Shown here: positions 19,194 to 29,959 of the stretch, one piece after another
Position numbering within the stretch: the first letter of the stretch is position 1
Layout: every line of letters starts with the position of its first letter
From: Caldimonas brevitalea
Lineage (GTDB): Bacteria > Pseudomonadota > Gammaproteobacteria > Burkholderiales > Burkholderiaceae_C
Direction of reading: 5' to 3'
Assembly (NCBI RefSeq): GCF_001017435.1
Contig: NZ_CP011371.1
Coordinates: 5,890,001-5,954,000, forward strand
Length of the DNA: 64,000 bases
Notes under the pieces: model-generated
The model's input: the letters and a program-made list of their open reading frames with translations, nothing else
Database searches by the model: none
What the model was told of the DNA's origin: nothing
Made by a program: the position numbers and the translations under genes

Positions 19194-20843
19194 TCAGGCG
19201 AGGGCCGCGGCGCGCTGCTCCGTTCGCACGGGTGCGGCACCTGACGCGAAATAGGCGTCCAGCTGACGCTGCGCGTCCTGGCCGAACAACAGCCGGCAAG
19301 CCTCCGGCAACCCCTTCGACGCCTGCAGTCGCGCCCGCCCCAGCGTCAACTCGATCTTGGTGCGCCGGCGCAGGAAATCTTCCAGCGTCGTCACCATCTC
19401 GCGCCGCGCACACAGCGCCAACTCGCAGCGCATGTAGTCGGTGCCTTCGATGACGATCTCGGCCGCGCTCGGGTCGGCGCGCAGCGTTTCGAGCAGCTCG
19501 AACGCCGCCTCGCCGTACAGACGCCACAACCGCTCGCCGCTCCCCTCCTCGCCGGCCGCCGCCGAGGGGGTGGGCAGCGCCAGCTCGGCGCACTGCCGCA
19601 ACAACAGCTCGCGCTGCTCGGGCCGGCCTTCACCGTACCAGCGGCGGCGCGGGTGCGGCAGCGGCACGCCCATCTTGACGATCTCTTCGCACAGTTCCTC
19701 GCCGACGTTGAGGCAGTCGGTCAGCTTGCCGCCGAAGATGCTCACGTGCCGGCGCTCGCGGTTGCTTTCGACCACATGCTTGCGCGACATCTGCAGCCAG
19801 TCGGGCGTGCCGCCACCGCCCTGCTTGACCACCAGCGGTCGCACGCCGCAGCGCTCGGCAATGATGTCGCTCGTCTGCAGCGGCCGCGCCAGTTTCAAGC
19901 GCTTGTTGATGTTGTCCAGCACGAAGCGGCGGTCGGCCTCGGTGACCTGCGGCAGCGGGTCGTCGACCCGGGTGTCGGTGGTGCCGATGCAGGTCTTGTC
20001 GCCCATCGGGATCGCAAAGAACAAGCGGCCGTCGTCGGCGAAGAAGGTCAGGATGCGGCGGCTGTCGGTGATGCGGTCGACGATCAGGTGGATGCCCTTG
20101 GAGTACACGTGCGCATGCTGCGTGGTCTGCCGGCTGCGGATGTTGTGCTGGTCGACGAAGGCGCCGCAGGCGTTGACCAAGGTGCGCGCGAGGATCTTGA
20201 AACGTTCGCCGCTGATGCGGTCGACGGCCTGCACCTGCCACAGGCCGTCGCTGCCGCGCACTGCGCTTTGCGATTCGACGTAGTTGGCGGCCGCCGCGCC
20301 GGCGTCGAGCGCCGCGCGGATGAACTGGAATACGAAGCGCGCGTCGTTGTCGATCAAATAGGCGTCCGAATACTCGAAGCCGCCGTCGCAGCCGTCGAGG
20401 TTGATGACCGGCTCCTCGGCGCGGATCGTCGCCGTCGACATCCAGCGCGGGATGCGGGTCTGGCCCCGCCCCATCAGCCAGTAGAGCCAGGTGCCGGCGT
20501 ACAGCTTGGCCAGCGAGTGCCGGAAGCCCGTTTCGTGCACCGTGAAGAAGCGCATTTCGCGCACCGACGACGGATAGCTGCGCATCAAGTGGTTGCGCGA
20601 CGCGCACAGCTTGTTCACCAATGCGAACTCGAACGACTCCATGTATTTGATGCCGCCCCACACCAGGTTGGACGACTGCTGGCTGGCGACGCCGGCGAAA
20701 TCGCGCGCATCGATCAAGCCGACGCGGGCGCCGCGTTCGGCCAGCGCGGCCGCCGTGACCGCGCCGTTGATGCCGCCGCCGACGACCAGGGTGTCGAACA
20801 CGGCGGTTTTGAGTCGGGAAACACAGGTGGAACGCAAGGACAT
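19194..20843 (-). CDS. glpD: Glycerol-3-phosphate dehydrogenase (aerobic, FAD-dependent)
   Basis: A 549-residue membrane-associated flavoprotein that oxidises glycerol-3-phosphate to dihydroxyacetone phosphate and passes electrons to quinone. The FAD-binding GGGING sits at residues 22-27, in the context DTLVVGGGINGAVTAAALAERGARVGLID. Other family landmarks are SSNLVWGGIKYMESFEF, GDKTCIGTTDTR and SIFGGKLTDCLNVGEEL. The C-terminal region is longer and more divergent than in E. coli GlpD. The ATG at 20843 was chosen; the 36-residue upstream open stretch is hydrophobic but not conserved. It lies downstream of cbbR with about 430 bp between; no glpK or glpF is in the window. A DeoR/GlpR-like operator candidate is at 20962-20986. 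Confidence 0.92.
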   Translation of the reverse strand: MSLRSTCVSRLKTAVFDTLVVGGGINGAVTAAALAERGARVGLIDARDFAGVASQQSSNLVWGGIKYMESFEFALVNKLCASRNHLMRSYPSSVREMRFFTVHETGFRHSLAKLYAGTWLYWLMGRGQTRIPRWMSTATIRAEEPVINLDGCDGGFEYSDAYLIDNDARFVFQFIRAALDAGAAAANYVESQSAVRGSDGLWQVQAVDRISGERFKILARTLVNACGAFVDQHNIRSRQTTQHAHVYSKGIHLIVDRITDSRRILTFFADDGRLFFAIPMGDKTCIGTTDTRVDDPLPQVTEADRRFVLDNINKRLKLARPLQTSDIIAERCGVRPLVVKQGGGGTPDWLQMSRKHVVESNRERRHVSIFGGKLTDCLNVGEELCEEIVKMGVPLPHPRRRWYGEGRPEQRELLLRQCAELALPTPSAAAGEEGSGERLWRLYGEAAFELLETLRADPSAAEIVIEGTDYMRCELALCARREMVTTLEDFLRRRTKIELTLGRARLQASKGLPEACRLLFGQDAQRQLDAYFASGAAPVRTEQRAAALA

Positions 20844-21273
20844 GGCAGACAAAAGCAGGACAAAAGGCAGCCGGTGGAGGAGCGGGCCGAAGGCCACGCT
20901 GGCAACCAGTGTCAGTTGAACCGCGCCGAAAGTCAACAAAAAGGAACACACTCGATCATTACGTTTGCGTTAAACGAAAACAAACGAACATTTTTGACGG
21001 AAAAACGGCGGACGCCGCAACGTGGCGCGCAGCGTGCTGAAGGCGGGCGAGCGCCCAGGCTGGGCCTGCAAAGGGCGTGGGAACGAGCACCGGAGTCGGC
21101 CGTTCGACACAGCGCGGGCGAAAGAGGACCACGTGGGCAGGGGCGGGCCGGATTGGCCGGCATGCATGGGCGCCAGGCGCCACTTCGATCGGCACCTCTT
21201 CGGCCTGCGGCGGAGAGCGCAAGCCGTGGCCGTGTTGCCCGGCGTTGCCCCGGGCTCGCGGGCGCCGCGTCGA
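20844..21273. other. glpD leader and cbbR-glpD spacer
   Basis: No gene is supported. The unusually A/T-rich stretch 20941-21000, in an otherwise G+C-rich region, is the likely glpD promoter and holds the operator candidate at 20962-20986. Confidence 0.6.
20962..20986. promoter_or_regulatory. Candidate GlpR/DeoR-type operator upstream of glpD
   Basis: CGTTT-N5-AAACG (20962-20976) nested in CGTTTG-N13-CAAACG (20962-20986), in an A/T-rich patch about 120 bp upstream of the glpD start. DeoR-family GlpR sites in Pseudomonas have TTCG/CGAA-type halves of this flavour. No glpR gene is in the window, so the assignment is inference. Confidence 0.45.
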
Positions 21274-22206
21274 TCAGGTTCCGAGCAACTCCCGATCGTG
21301 CGCCATCAAGTGGCGTTCGCCCTCTTCGAGGATGAAATAGCGAAACGCTTCGGCGGCGGGCGACAACACCTTGGACGACGGACGCACGACGTTCCAGGTG
21401 CGCATCACTGGCGTGCCCTCGATGGGCAACACCGCCATCAGGCCGCTGCGAAGTTCGAGGCCGATGGTGTGCAGCGACAGAAAGCTGACCCCCATGCCCG
21501 CCATCACCGCCTGCTTGATGGTCTCGTTGCTCGAGATCTCGATGCGGCTGCAAGGCTCGAAACGGTGCTCCCGGAACACATCTTCCATCGCACTGCGGGT
21601 GCCCGACCCGGCCTCGCGCACCAGCAGGGCCTCATGGTCGAGGGCCGACAGCGGCGCCGGCCCGCGCTTGAGCAGCGGATGGTCGGGCAGCCCGACGAAC
21701 ACCAGCGGGTGGGCGGCGAACGGCTCGGAGCGGGTCGACAGGTCTTTCGGCGGCCGCCCCATGATGGCGAGGTCGACCTCGTTGTTGGCCATCAATGTGA
21801 CCAATTGCTCCCGGTTGGCCGACACGTTGAGGCGCAACTCGACACCGGGATGCTGGTCGCGAAAGCGGGCCAGCAAGCGCGGCACGAAGTACTTCGCCGT
21901 GCTGACCAGCCCGATGCTGAGTCGCCCTGCCTCGACCCGCTTGAAACGGGCCATCGCATCCTCGGCTTCCTTCAGCGTTCCGAGCAGGCGTTTGGCATAG
22001 ACCAGGAAGTACTCGCCGGGGGTGCTGAGCGACACCGTGCGCCCTTCACGGTGAAACAGCTGCATACCCACACTGGCCTCCAGATCCTTGACCTGCATCG
22101 TGACGGCCGGAGGGGTCAGGTGCAGCGTCTGCGCGGCACGCACGAAGCTGAGGTCACGTGCCACTTCGACAAAGATCCGCAGCTGCCGGAAGGTGACGCT
22201 TTTCAT
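21274..22206 (-). CDS. cbbR: LysR-type regulator CbbR of the Calvin-cycle operon
   Basis: A 310-residue LysR-family regulator. The winged HTH occupies residues about 1-65 (TFRQLRIFVEVARDLSFVRAA, LHLTPPAVTMQVKDLE), followed by the two-lobed effector domain. The typical CbbR segment SIGLVSTAKYFVPRLLARF starts it. CbbR activates cbb transcription in response to metabolites such as phosphoenolpyruvate or RuBP, depending on species. It is divergent from cbbL with about 105 bp between, the classic arrangement, and the shared region holds a LysR-type TTA-N9-TAA site. The ATG at 22206 matches the family start. Confidence 0.95.
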   Translation of the reverse strand: MKSVTFRQLRIFVEVARDLSFVRAAQTLHLTPPAVTMQVKDLEASVGMQLFHREGRTVSLSTPGEYFLVYAKRLLGTLKEAEDAMARFKRVEAGRLSIGLVSTAKYFVPRLLARFRDQHPGVELRLNVSANREQLVTLMANNEVDLAIMGRPPKDLSTRSEPFAAHPLVFVGLPDHPLLKRGPAPLSALDHEALLVREAGSGTRSAMEDVFREHRFEPCSRIEISSNETIKQAVMAGMGVSFLSLHTIGLELRSGLMAVLPIEGTPVMRTWNVVRPSSKVLSPAAEAFRYFILEEGERHLMAHDRELLGT

Positions 22207-22216
22207 TCAGGCGCGC

Positions 22217-22231
22217 TTAATCGATGGCTAA
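22217..22231. promoter_or_regulatory. LysR-type (CbbR) binding site
   Basis: TTA-N9-TAA, containing the T-N11-A core of LysR-regulator sites, lies in the cbbR-cbbL intergenic region, 11 bp from the cbbR start and about 80 bp ahead of cbbL. That is the usual place for CbbR binding and autoregulation. Confidence 0.6.
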
Positions 22232-23779
<1,548 letters not shown>

Positions 23780-23792
23780 AGGAGAGCCGCTC

Positions 23793-24233
23793 ATGATGAC
23801 CAACCCGACCGGGCGCTTGACCCAGGGCCAGTTCAGCTTTCTGCCCGACCTGACCGACGCCGAGATCGCGCTGCAGATCGAGTACGGCCTCAACCGGGGT
23901 TATGCCTGGAGCGTCGAATACACCGACGATCCGCATCCGCGCAACACGTATTGGGAGATGTTCGGCCACCCGATGTTCGACCTGCGCGACGCGGCCGGCG
24001 TGCTGATGGAGTTGAACCACTGCCGCAAGACCTTCCCGCGCCACTACATCCGCTTGCTGGCCTTCGACTCGACCCGGGGTGTCGAAAGTGTCGCGATGAG
24101 CTTCATCGTCAACCGTCCGGCGGTCGAACCCGGCTTCGGCACCGAGCGCCAGGAAGGCCCGGGCCGCACCTTGCGCTACACCGCGCGCGCCTACTCGGCG
24201 CGCTCGCCCGAAGGGGAGCGTTATGGCCAGTGA
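23793..24233 (+). CDS. cbbS: RuBisCO small subunit, red type
   Basis: A 146-residue small subunit that caps the L8 core to form L8S8. It begins MMTNPTGRLTQGQFSFLPDLTD and carries YGLNRGYAWSVEYTDDPHPRNTYWEMFG, the red-type small-subunit signature. The C-terminal extension (about residues 110-146) is the hairpin that fills the central pore in red-type enzymes and replaces the beta-A/B loop of green types. The ATG at 23793 follows a GGAG ribosome site; a second ATG follows directly. It is 13 bp downstream of cbbL, and cbbX follows after 45 bp. Confidence 0.98.
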   Translation: MMTNPTGRLTQGQFSFLPDLTDAEIALQIEYGLNRGYAWSVEYTDDPHPRNTYWEMFGHPMFDLRDAAGVLMELNHCRKTFPRHYIRLLAFDSTRGVESVAMSFIVNRPAVEPGFGTERQEGPGRTLRYTARAYSARSPEGERYGQ

Positions 24234-24278
24234 CACTCGCCGGCACCGCGGCGCCGGGGTTTTGCCTGCCGGGAGCCG

Positions 24279-25262
24279 ATGATGGCCCAGCCCCTCTACG
24301 CCATCCCCGGCACCGTGTCCGCCCCCCCACCCCAGGCCGAGCGCGGCGATGCCCCCGACACCCCTGCCGCGACCGTGGCCGAAGTGCTGGCGCAGACACG
24401 GGTGGAAGAAGTACTGGACGAGCTCGACCGTGACCTGGTCGGCCTGGCACCGGTGAAGCAACGCATCCGCGACATGGCGGCCTTGCTGGTGATCGACCGC
24501 CTGCGGGCCCACCATGGCCTGGCGGCTGCGTCGCCGTCGCTGCACATGAGCTTCACCGGCAACCCGGGCACCGGCAAGACCACCGTGGCGATGCGCATGG
24601 CGCAGATCCTGCACCGGCTCGGCTACGTGCGCAAAGGGCACTTGGTGGCGGTGACGCGCGACGACCTGGTGGGCCAGTACATCGGCCACACGGCGCCCAA
24701 GACGCGCGAAGTGCTCAAGAAGGCGATGGGCGGCGTGCTGTTCATCGACGAGGCCTACTACCTCTACCGCCCCGAGAACGAGCGCGACTACGGGCAGGAG
24801 GCGATCGAGATCCTGTTGCAGGTGATGGAGAACCAGCGCGACGACCTGGTGGTGATCCTGGCCGGCTACAAGGAGCGGATGGACACCTTCTTCCGCAGCA
24901 ACCCCGGGATGTCCTCGCGCATCGCACACCACCTCGAGTTCCCCGACTACAGCCTCGACGAGTTGCTGCGCATCGGCGACCAGCTGCTGGCGCAGCAGCA
25001 CTACCGCTTCGGCGAGGGTGCGCGGGCCGCTTTCGACGCCTACCTGACACGGCGCCTCACGCAGCCTCATTTCGCCAACGCCCGCAGCGTGCGCAACGCC
25101 CTCGACCGTGTCCGCTTGCGCCAGGCGAGCCGCTTGTTCGGCGACCGCGAGCGGCGCTTCACACGCGAGCAGCTCAGCACCATCGCCCCGGAAGACATCC
25201 TGGCCAGCCGCGTGTTCCAGAGCGTGGCCCCATCGTCCCCTGCAGAGGAGCATCCGAGATGA
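24279..25262 (+). CDS. cbbX: Red-type RuBisCO activase CbbX
   Basis: A 327-residue AAA+ ATPase that threads the C-terminus of the red-type large subunit to release inhibitory sugar phosphates. Walker A is GNPGTGKT (94-101) and Walker B is [13 protein letters not shown]; the pore loop lies in [13 protein letters not shown]. The first 35 residues are a Pro/Ala-rich extension longer than in Rhodobacter CbbX. The ATG at 24279 follows GGGAGCC. Its stop overlaps the fbp start by four bases (ATGA), so the two genes are coupled. CbbX occurs only with red-type RuBisCO, consistent with cbbLS upstream. Confidence 0.97.
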   Translation: MMAQPLYAIPGTVSAPPPQAERGDAPDTPAATVAEVLAQTRVEEVLDELDRDLVGLAPVKQRIRDMAALLVIDRLRAHHGLAAASPSLHMSFTGNPGTGKTTVAMRMAQILHRLGYVRKGHLVAVTRDDLVGQYIGHTAPKTREVLKKAMGGVLFIDEAYYLYRPENERDYGQEAIEILLQVMENQRDDLVVILAGYKERMDTFFRSNPGMSSRIAHHLEFPDYSLDELLRIGDQLLAQQHYRFGEGARAAFDAYLTRRLTQPHFANARSVRNALDRVRLRQASRLFGDRERRFTREQLSTIAPEDILASRVFQSVAPSSPAEEHPR

Positions 25263-26302
25263 GCAACGTCGACCTCGCGAGCTGGCTGGCCCTCCATGCC
25301 CCGGCGCTGGCACCGACCCTGGAGGCCATCGCCGCCGCCTGCGTGCAGATTGCCGAGGTGGCCCACCGCGGCGGGCTCGCGGGTCTCTACGGCGCTGCGG
25401 GCACCGACAATCCGAGCGGCGAGCCGCAGCAAAAGCTCGATGTGATCGCCGACGAACACCTGGCCGAAGCCTTGGCGGCCTGCCCGCAGGTCGCCGGGTG
25501 GGCCAGCGAGGAGCATGAGCAGCCGATCGCCTCGCCTCGCCATGCCGAGCAAGGCGAGTATCTGGTGGTGTTCGACCCGCTCGACGGCTCGTCCAACATC
25601 GAGGCCAACATCTCGGTCGGCACCATTTTTTCGGTGCTGCCGCATACGATGCGCTCGGCCGCGCCGACCACCGCGTCGTTCTTGCAGCCCGGACGGCGCC
25701 AGCGTGCGGCCGGCTATGTGTTGTACGGTCCGGCGACGCTGCTGGTGCTGAGTGTCGGCAGCGGCGTGTGCCTGTTCACACTGGACCGCGACACCCGGAC
25801 CTGGCGCTTGACGCGCGAACAACTGCTGGTGCGCCCGTCCACCTCCGAGTTCGCCATCAACACCTCCAACCAGCGCTTCTGGGAGAGGCCGGTGCAGCGC
25901 TATGTGGCCGAGTGCGTGGCCGGCGAGAGCGGGCCGCGCGGGCGCGACTTCAACATGCGCTGGGTCGCGAGCCTGGTCGCCGAGGTGCACCGCATCTTCA
26001 CGCGCGGCGGCGTGTTCCTGTATCCGCGCGACTCGAAGGAGCCGCGCAAGCCCGGTCGGCTGCGCCTGCTGTATGAAGCCGCGCCGATGGCGTGGCTGAT
26101 GGAGCAGGCGGGCGGCGGCGCCGTCACCGGGACCAGCCACCTGCTCGACGTCGTGCCCGACGTGCTGCACCAGCGTGTGCCGGTGATCCTCGGGTCGCGC
26201 AACGAGGTGGAACTGATCGTGCGCTACCACGCCGACCCGAACGAGAACGTCTCGTGGCAGCTGTTCAAGCACCGTTCCTTGTTCATCCAGCCGCAAGCTT
26301 GA
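25259..26302 (+). CDS. cbbF: Class I fructose-1,6-bisphosphatase
   Basis: A 347-residue class I FBPase that hydrolyses fructose-1,6-bisphosphate (and possibly sedoheptulose-1,7-bisphosphate) for RuBP regeneration. The metal/active-site motif [20 protein letters not shown] begins near residue 105; [13 protein letters not shown] and the substrate-binding [20 protein letters not shown] follow. The first 30 residues are Ala-rich and more variable than in the housekeeping enzyme, usual for operon copies. It is translationally coupled to cbbX, and prk follows after 18 bp. Confidence 0.97.
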   Translation: MSNVDLASWLALHAPALAPTLEAIAAACVQIAEVAHRGGLAGLYGAAGTDNPSGEPQQKLDVIADEHLAEALAACPQVAGWASEEHEQPIASPRHAEQGEYLVVFDPLDGSSNIEANISVGTIFSVLPHTMRSAAPTTASFLQPGRRQRAAGYVLYGPATLLVLSVGSGVCLFTLDRDTRTWRLTREQLLVRPSTSEFAINTSNQRFWERPVQRYVAECVAGESGPRGRDFNMRWVASLVAEVHRIFTRGGVFLYPRDSKEPRKPGRLRLLYEAAPMAWLMEQAGGGAVTGTSHLLDVVPDVLHQRVPVILGSRNEVELIVRYHADPNENVSWQLFKHRSLFIQPQA

Positions 26303-26320
26303 ACCGCCTCCGGAGACGCC

Positions 26321-27196
26321 ATGTCGAGGAAACACCCCATCATCGCGGTCACCGGGTCGAGTGGCGCCGGCACCACCACGGTCAAGCGCACCTTCGACAA
26401 CATCTTCCGTCGCGAAGGCATCACCGCGGCGATGATCGAGGGCGACGCCTTCCACCGCTACACGCGCGTCGAGATGAAGGAGCGCATCGAGCGCGCCGAT
26501 CGCGAAGGCCTGCCCGTGAGCCACTTCGGCCCGGAGGCCAACGAGTGGTCGCGTCTGGAGCAGCAGTTTCGCGCCTATGGCAGCGAGGGCCGCTGCCAGA
26601 CCCGCCACTACCTGCACAACCAGGAGGAAGCGGCCGCCTACGGCCAGGCCCCCGGCACCTTCACGCCATGGCAGGACACCCCTGTCGACACCGACCTGCT
26701 GTTCTACGAAGGCCTGCACGGCTGCGTCAAGACGGCCGAGGTCGACATCGCGCGCCACGTCGACCTGAAGATCGGCGTGGTGCCCATCATCAACCTCGAA
26801 TGGATCCAGAAGCTGCACCGCGACACGCGCGACCGCGGCTATTCCAAAGAGGCGGTGGCCGACACGATCTTGCGACGCATGCACGACTACGTGCACTACA
26901 TCTGCCCACAGTTCGGCGAGACCGACATCAATTTCCAGCGCGTGCCGGTGGTGGACACCTCCAACCCCTTCATCGCGCGCGACATTCCCACCGCCGGCGA
27001 GAGCATGACGGTGATCCGCTTCAAGAACCCGCGTGGCATCGATTTCCCCTACCTGCTCTCGATGATCGGCGACTCCTTCATGTCGCGCGCCAACACCATC
27101 GTCGTGCCCGGCGGCAAGATGGACCTGGCGATGCAGCTGATCCTGACGCCGATGATCTTGCGACTGGTCGAGATCGGCCGCGTTCAACACGCGTGA
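26321..27196 (+). CDS. cbbP: Phosphoribulokinase
   Basis: A 291-residue bacterial phosphoribulokinase that phosphorylates ribulose-5-phosphate to RuBP, the second reaction unique to the Calvin cycle. The P-loop GSSGAGTTT is at residues 12-20. Further motifs are IEGDAFHRYTRVEMKE, TDLLFYEGLHGC and VPIINLEWIQKLHRDTRDRGYS. The length matches the octameric proteobacterial enzyme, which is activated by NADH and lacks the redox cysteines of the plant enzyme. The ATG follows GGAG and lies 18 bp after fbp and 10 bp before tkt. Confidence 0.98.
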   Translation: MSRKHPIIAVTGSSGAGTTTVKRTFDNIFRREGITAAMIEGDAFHRYTRVEMKERIERADREGLPVSHFGPEANEWSRLEQQFRAYGSEGRCQTRHYLHNQEEAAAYGQAPGTFTPWQDTPVDTDLLFYEGLHGCVKTAEVDIARHVDLKIGVVPIINLEWIQKLHRDTRDRGYSKEAVADTILRRMHDYVHYICPQFGETDINFQRVPVVDTSNPFIARDIPTAGESMTVIRFKNPRGIDFPYLLSMIGDSFMSRANTIVVPGGKMDLAMQLILTPMILRLVEIGRVQHA

Positions 27197-27206
27197 GGTA
27201 CACAGC

Positions 27207-29240
27207 ATGAGTCCACAAACCCCTCGGGCCAACTCGACCCTGATGGCCAACGCCTTGCGCGTGCTGGCGATGGACGCGGTGCAGCAGGCCAACTCGGGTC
27301 ATCCCGGCGCACCGATGGGCATGGCCGAGACGGCAGTCGCGCTGTGGAGCCGGCATTTGCGCCACGATCCGGCCGATCCGCACTGGCCCGGCCGTGACCG
27401 TTTTGTGCTGTCGAACGGCCATGCCTCGATGCTGCTGTATGCGCTGCTGCACCTGACCGGTTATTCACTGCCGATGAGCGAGCTGCGGCAGTTCCGCCAG
27501 TTGCACAGCTGCACGCCGGGCCATCCCGAGCGGGGCCACACACCGGGGGTCGAGACCACCACCGGCCCGCTGGGCCAGGGTCTCGCCAACGCCGTGGGCA
27601 TGGCGCTGGCCGAGAAACTGCTGGCCGACGAGTTCAACCGGCCCGGGCACACCGTCGTCGACCACCGCACCTATGTGTGCGTCGGCGACGGCTGCCTGAT
27701 GGAAGGCATCAGCCACGAGGTCTGTTCGCTCGCCGCCGCCTGGCGGTTGCACAAGCTGGTGGTGCTCTACGACGACAACGGCATTTCGATCGATGGCCCC
27801 GTCGGCCCCTGGTTCCCCGACGACACGCCGGCCCGCTTCCGGGCCTATGGCTGGCACGTCGTCGGCCCGCTCGACGGCCACGATGTCGAGGCCGTCGATG
27901 CCGCGCTGGTTGCCGCGCATGCGTGCGACGACCGACCCACCTTGATCGTCTGCCGCACGCAGATCGGCCGCGGCTCGCCGCAGCGCGCCGGCACCGCCAA
28001 GGCGCATGGTGAAGCGTTGGGCGCGGCCGAGGTGCAACACACGCGAGAGGCGCTCGACTGGTCGCATCCGCCGTTCGAAATCCCCGCCCCGGTGTACACC
28101 GCGTGGAATGCGCGGGCCCGTGGCGCCGAGCTGCGCCGCGGGTGGCAAGGGCGCATGGCGGCCTATCGGCAACAGCATCCGCGGCTGGCCGCCGAACTGG
28201 AGCGGCGGCTGCGCGGCGAACTGCCGGCCGACTTCCAGGAAAGCCGCTTGTCGCTGCTGGCCCAGTTCGGCCAGGCGCGCGAGGCGGTCGCCACCCGCAA
28301 GGCCTCGCAGCAGGCGCTCGCGGCGCTGGCGCCGCGTTTGCCCGAGCTGCTGGGCGGGTCGGCCGACCTGACCGGCTCCAACCTGACCGACTTTCCCGGT
28401 TGCGGCGCCGTGCGCGGCGACACGCCGGGTGGGCGCCACGTGCACTACGGCGTGCGCGAGTTCGGCATGGCCGCGATCATGAACGGCGTGGCGCTGCACG
28501 GTGGCTACATCCCCTATGGCGGCACCTTTCTCACCTTCAGCGACTACAGCCGCAACGCCTTGCGCATGGCGGCGCTGATGCAGTGCCGGGTGGTGCATGT
28601 CTACACACACGACTCGATCGGCCTCGGCGAAGACGGCCCGACCCACCAGCCGGTCGAGCACGCGGCCAGCTTGCGGCTGATCCCCAACCTCGACGTCTGG
28701 CGGCCTTGTGATGCGGCCGAGACCGCCGCCGCCTGGATCAGTGCGCTGACCCAGCGCAGCCGCCCGACCGCCTTACTGCTGTCGCGCCAGTCCTTGACCG
28801 CGCAGTTGCGCACCGCCGAGCAGGTGGTCGCGATCGCGCGCGGCGCTTATGTCCTGAGCGACCGGGCACGGCCCCAGGCGGTGCTGCTGGCCACCGGCTC
28901 GGAGGTGTCGCTCGCGGTCGAAGCGCAGGCCGTGCTGGACGCGCGCGGTGTGCGGGTGCGGGTGGTGTCGCTGCCCTCCACCACCGTGTTCGACCGTCAG
29001 GACCGCGGCTACCGCGACGACGTGTTGCTGCCGGCCTTGCCGCGCATCGGCGTCGAGGCGGGCGTCACGCGCTGGTGGTCGCAATACGGCTGTGCGGCGG
29101 CACTCGGCCTGGACGGCTACGGCGCATCGGCGCCGGCAGCGCAGCTGTGGCCGCACTTCGGCTTCACCGTCGAGCGGCTGGTCGATCTGGTGCTGGCCCA
29201 GCTCGGCACGCTCGAGACAGAACTGCCGCGCCCATGCTGA
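27207..29240 (+). CDS. cbbT: Transketolase
   Basis: A 677-residue thiamine-diphosphate enzyme that transfers two-carbon units between sugar phosphates to regenerate pentose phosphates. Motifs are the N-terminal QQANSGHPGAPMGMA, the GHASMLLYALLHL histidine segment, the TPP/Mg motif GDGCLMEG (from residue 160), REFGMAAIMNG, and THDSIGLGEDGPTHQPVEH in the pyrimidine domain. In the operon it supplies the Calvin-specific copy; a second housekeeping copy is likely elsewhere. The next gene starts seven bases inside its 3' end. Confidence 0.98.
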   Translation: MSPQTPRANSTLMANALRVLAMDAVQQANSGHPGAPMGMAETAVALWSRHLRHDPADPHWPGRDRFVLSNGHASMLLYALLHLTGYSLPMSELRQFRQLHSCTPGHPERGHTPGVETTTGPLGQGLANAVGMALAEKLLADEFNRPGHTVVDHRTYVCVGDGCLMEGISHEVCSLAAAWRLHKLVVLYDDNGISIDGPVGPWFPDDTPARFRAYGWHVVGPLDGHDVEAVDAALVAAHACDDRPTLIVCRTQIGRGSPQRAGTAKAHGEALGAAEVQHTREALDWSHPPFEIPAPVYTAWNARARGAELRRGWQGRMAAYRQQHPRLAAELERRLRGELPADFQESRLSLLAQFGQAREAVATRKASQQALAALAPRLPELLGGSADLTGSNLTDFPGCGAVRGDTPGGRHVHYGVREFGMAAIMNGVALHGGYIPYGGTFLTFSDYSRNALRMAALMQCRVVHVYTHDSIGLGEDGPTHQPVEHAASLRLIPNLDVWRPCDAAETAAAWISALTQRSRPTALLLSRQSLTAQLRTAEQVVAIARGAYVLSDRARPQAVLLATGSEVSLAVEAQAVLDARGVRVRVVSLPSTTVFDRQDRGYRDDVLLPALPRIGVEAGVTRWWSQYGCAAALGLDGYGASAPAAQLWPHFGFTVERLVDLVLAQLGTLETELPRPC

Positions 29241-29953
29241 GCCCCACCGCCATGCCCCCCTCGTTGCTCTGTTTCGATCTCGACGGCACGCTGGTCGACA
29301 CGGCGGCGGGCATTGCTGCGGCCGTCAACGCCACGCTGGACGAACTGGGGCTGGCACCCCGCCCCCTTGACGAGATCCGCCAGCTGATCGGCGGCGGGCT
29401 GCGCGAGCTGATGCTGAAGCTGCTCGCGCGCCTGGCCGACGGGTCGCAAGGCGCCGTGGCGCTCGCGATGCCCCAGCACGCCGCGCTGACACGCCTCGAC
29501 CATCACTATGCGCGCACCGCTGGCCATGACGCGGCGCCCTATCCGGGCGCGCTGGCGGCACTGGCACGTCTGCGCCATGCAGGCGTGCGGCTGGCCTGCG
29601 TCACCAACAAGGAAGCGCGCCACGTGCACCGGGTGCTCCAGACGGCGGGGCTCGATGGTTGTTTCGACCTGGTGATCGCCGGCGACACGCTGGCCCACAA
29701 GAAGCCGCATGCCTCGGTGCTGCGCCACGTGATGTGCGTGCTCGGCTGCCCTGCCCAGCGCACGGCCCATGTCGGCGATTCGCACATCGACGTGCAGTGT
29801 GCGCGGTACGCCGGTGTGGCGGCGTGGGCGGTGCCCTACGGCTACAACGCCGGGCTGCCGATCGAGACCGCGGCGCCGGACCGCGTCTTCGAGCACCTGC
29901 AACAGGTCGCGGACCACGTGCTGCAGACCGACCCGGCCACCCCGCTGCGGTGA
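29234..29953 (+). CDS. cbbZ: Phosphoglycolate phosphatase (HAD family)
   Basis: A 239-residue HAD phosphatase, subfamily Gph. It hydrolyses 2-phosphoglycolate made by RuBisCO oxygenation. The HAD motifs are FDLDGTLVDT (I), CVTNKEA (II), HKKPHASVL (III) and GDSHIDVQCARYAG (IV). The cap region LGLAPRPLDEIRQLIGGGLREL is typical of Gph. The ATG at 29234 overlaps the transketolase stop by seven bases; ATG 29252 (MPPSLLCFDLDG) is an alternative. The operon position ties it to photorespiratory salvage. Confidence 0.93.
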   Translation: MLSPTAMPPSLLCFDLDGTLVDTAAGIAAAVNATLDELGLAPRPLDEIRQLIGGGLRELMLKLLARLADGSQGAVALAMPQHAALTRLDHHYARTAGHDAAPYPGALAALARLRHAGVRLACVTNKEARHVHRVLQTAGLDGCFDLVIAGDTLAHKKPHASVLRHVMCVLGCPAQRTAHVGDSHIDVQCARYAGVAAWAVPYGYNAGLPIETAAPDRVFEHLQQVADHVLQTDPATPLR

Positions 29954-29959
29954 CCCGCC

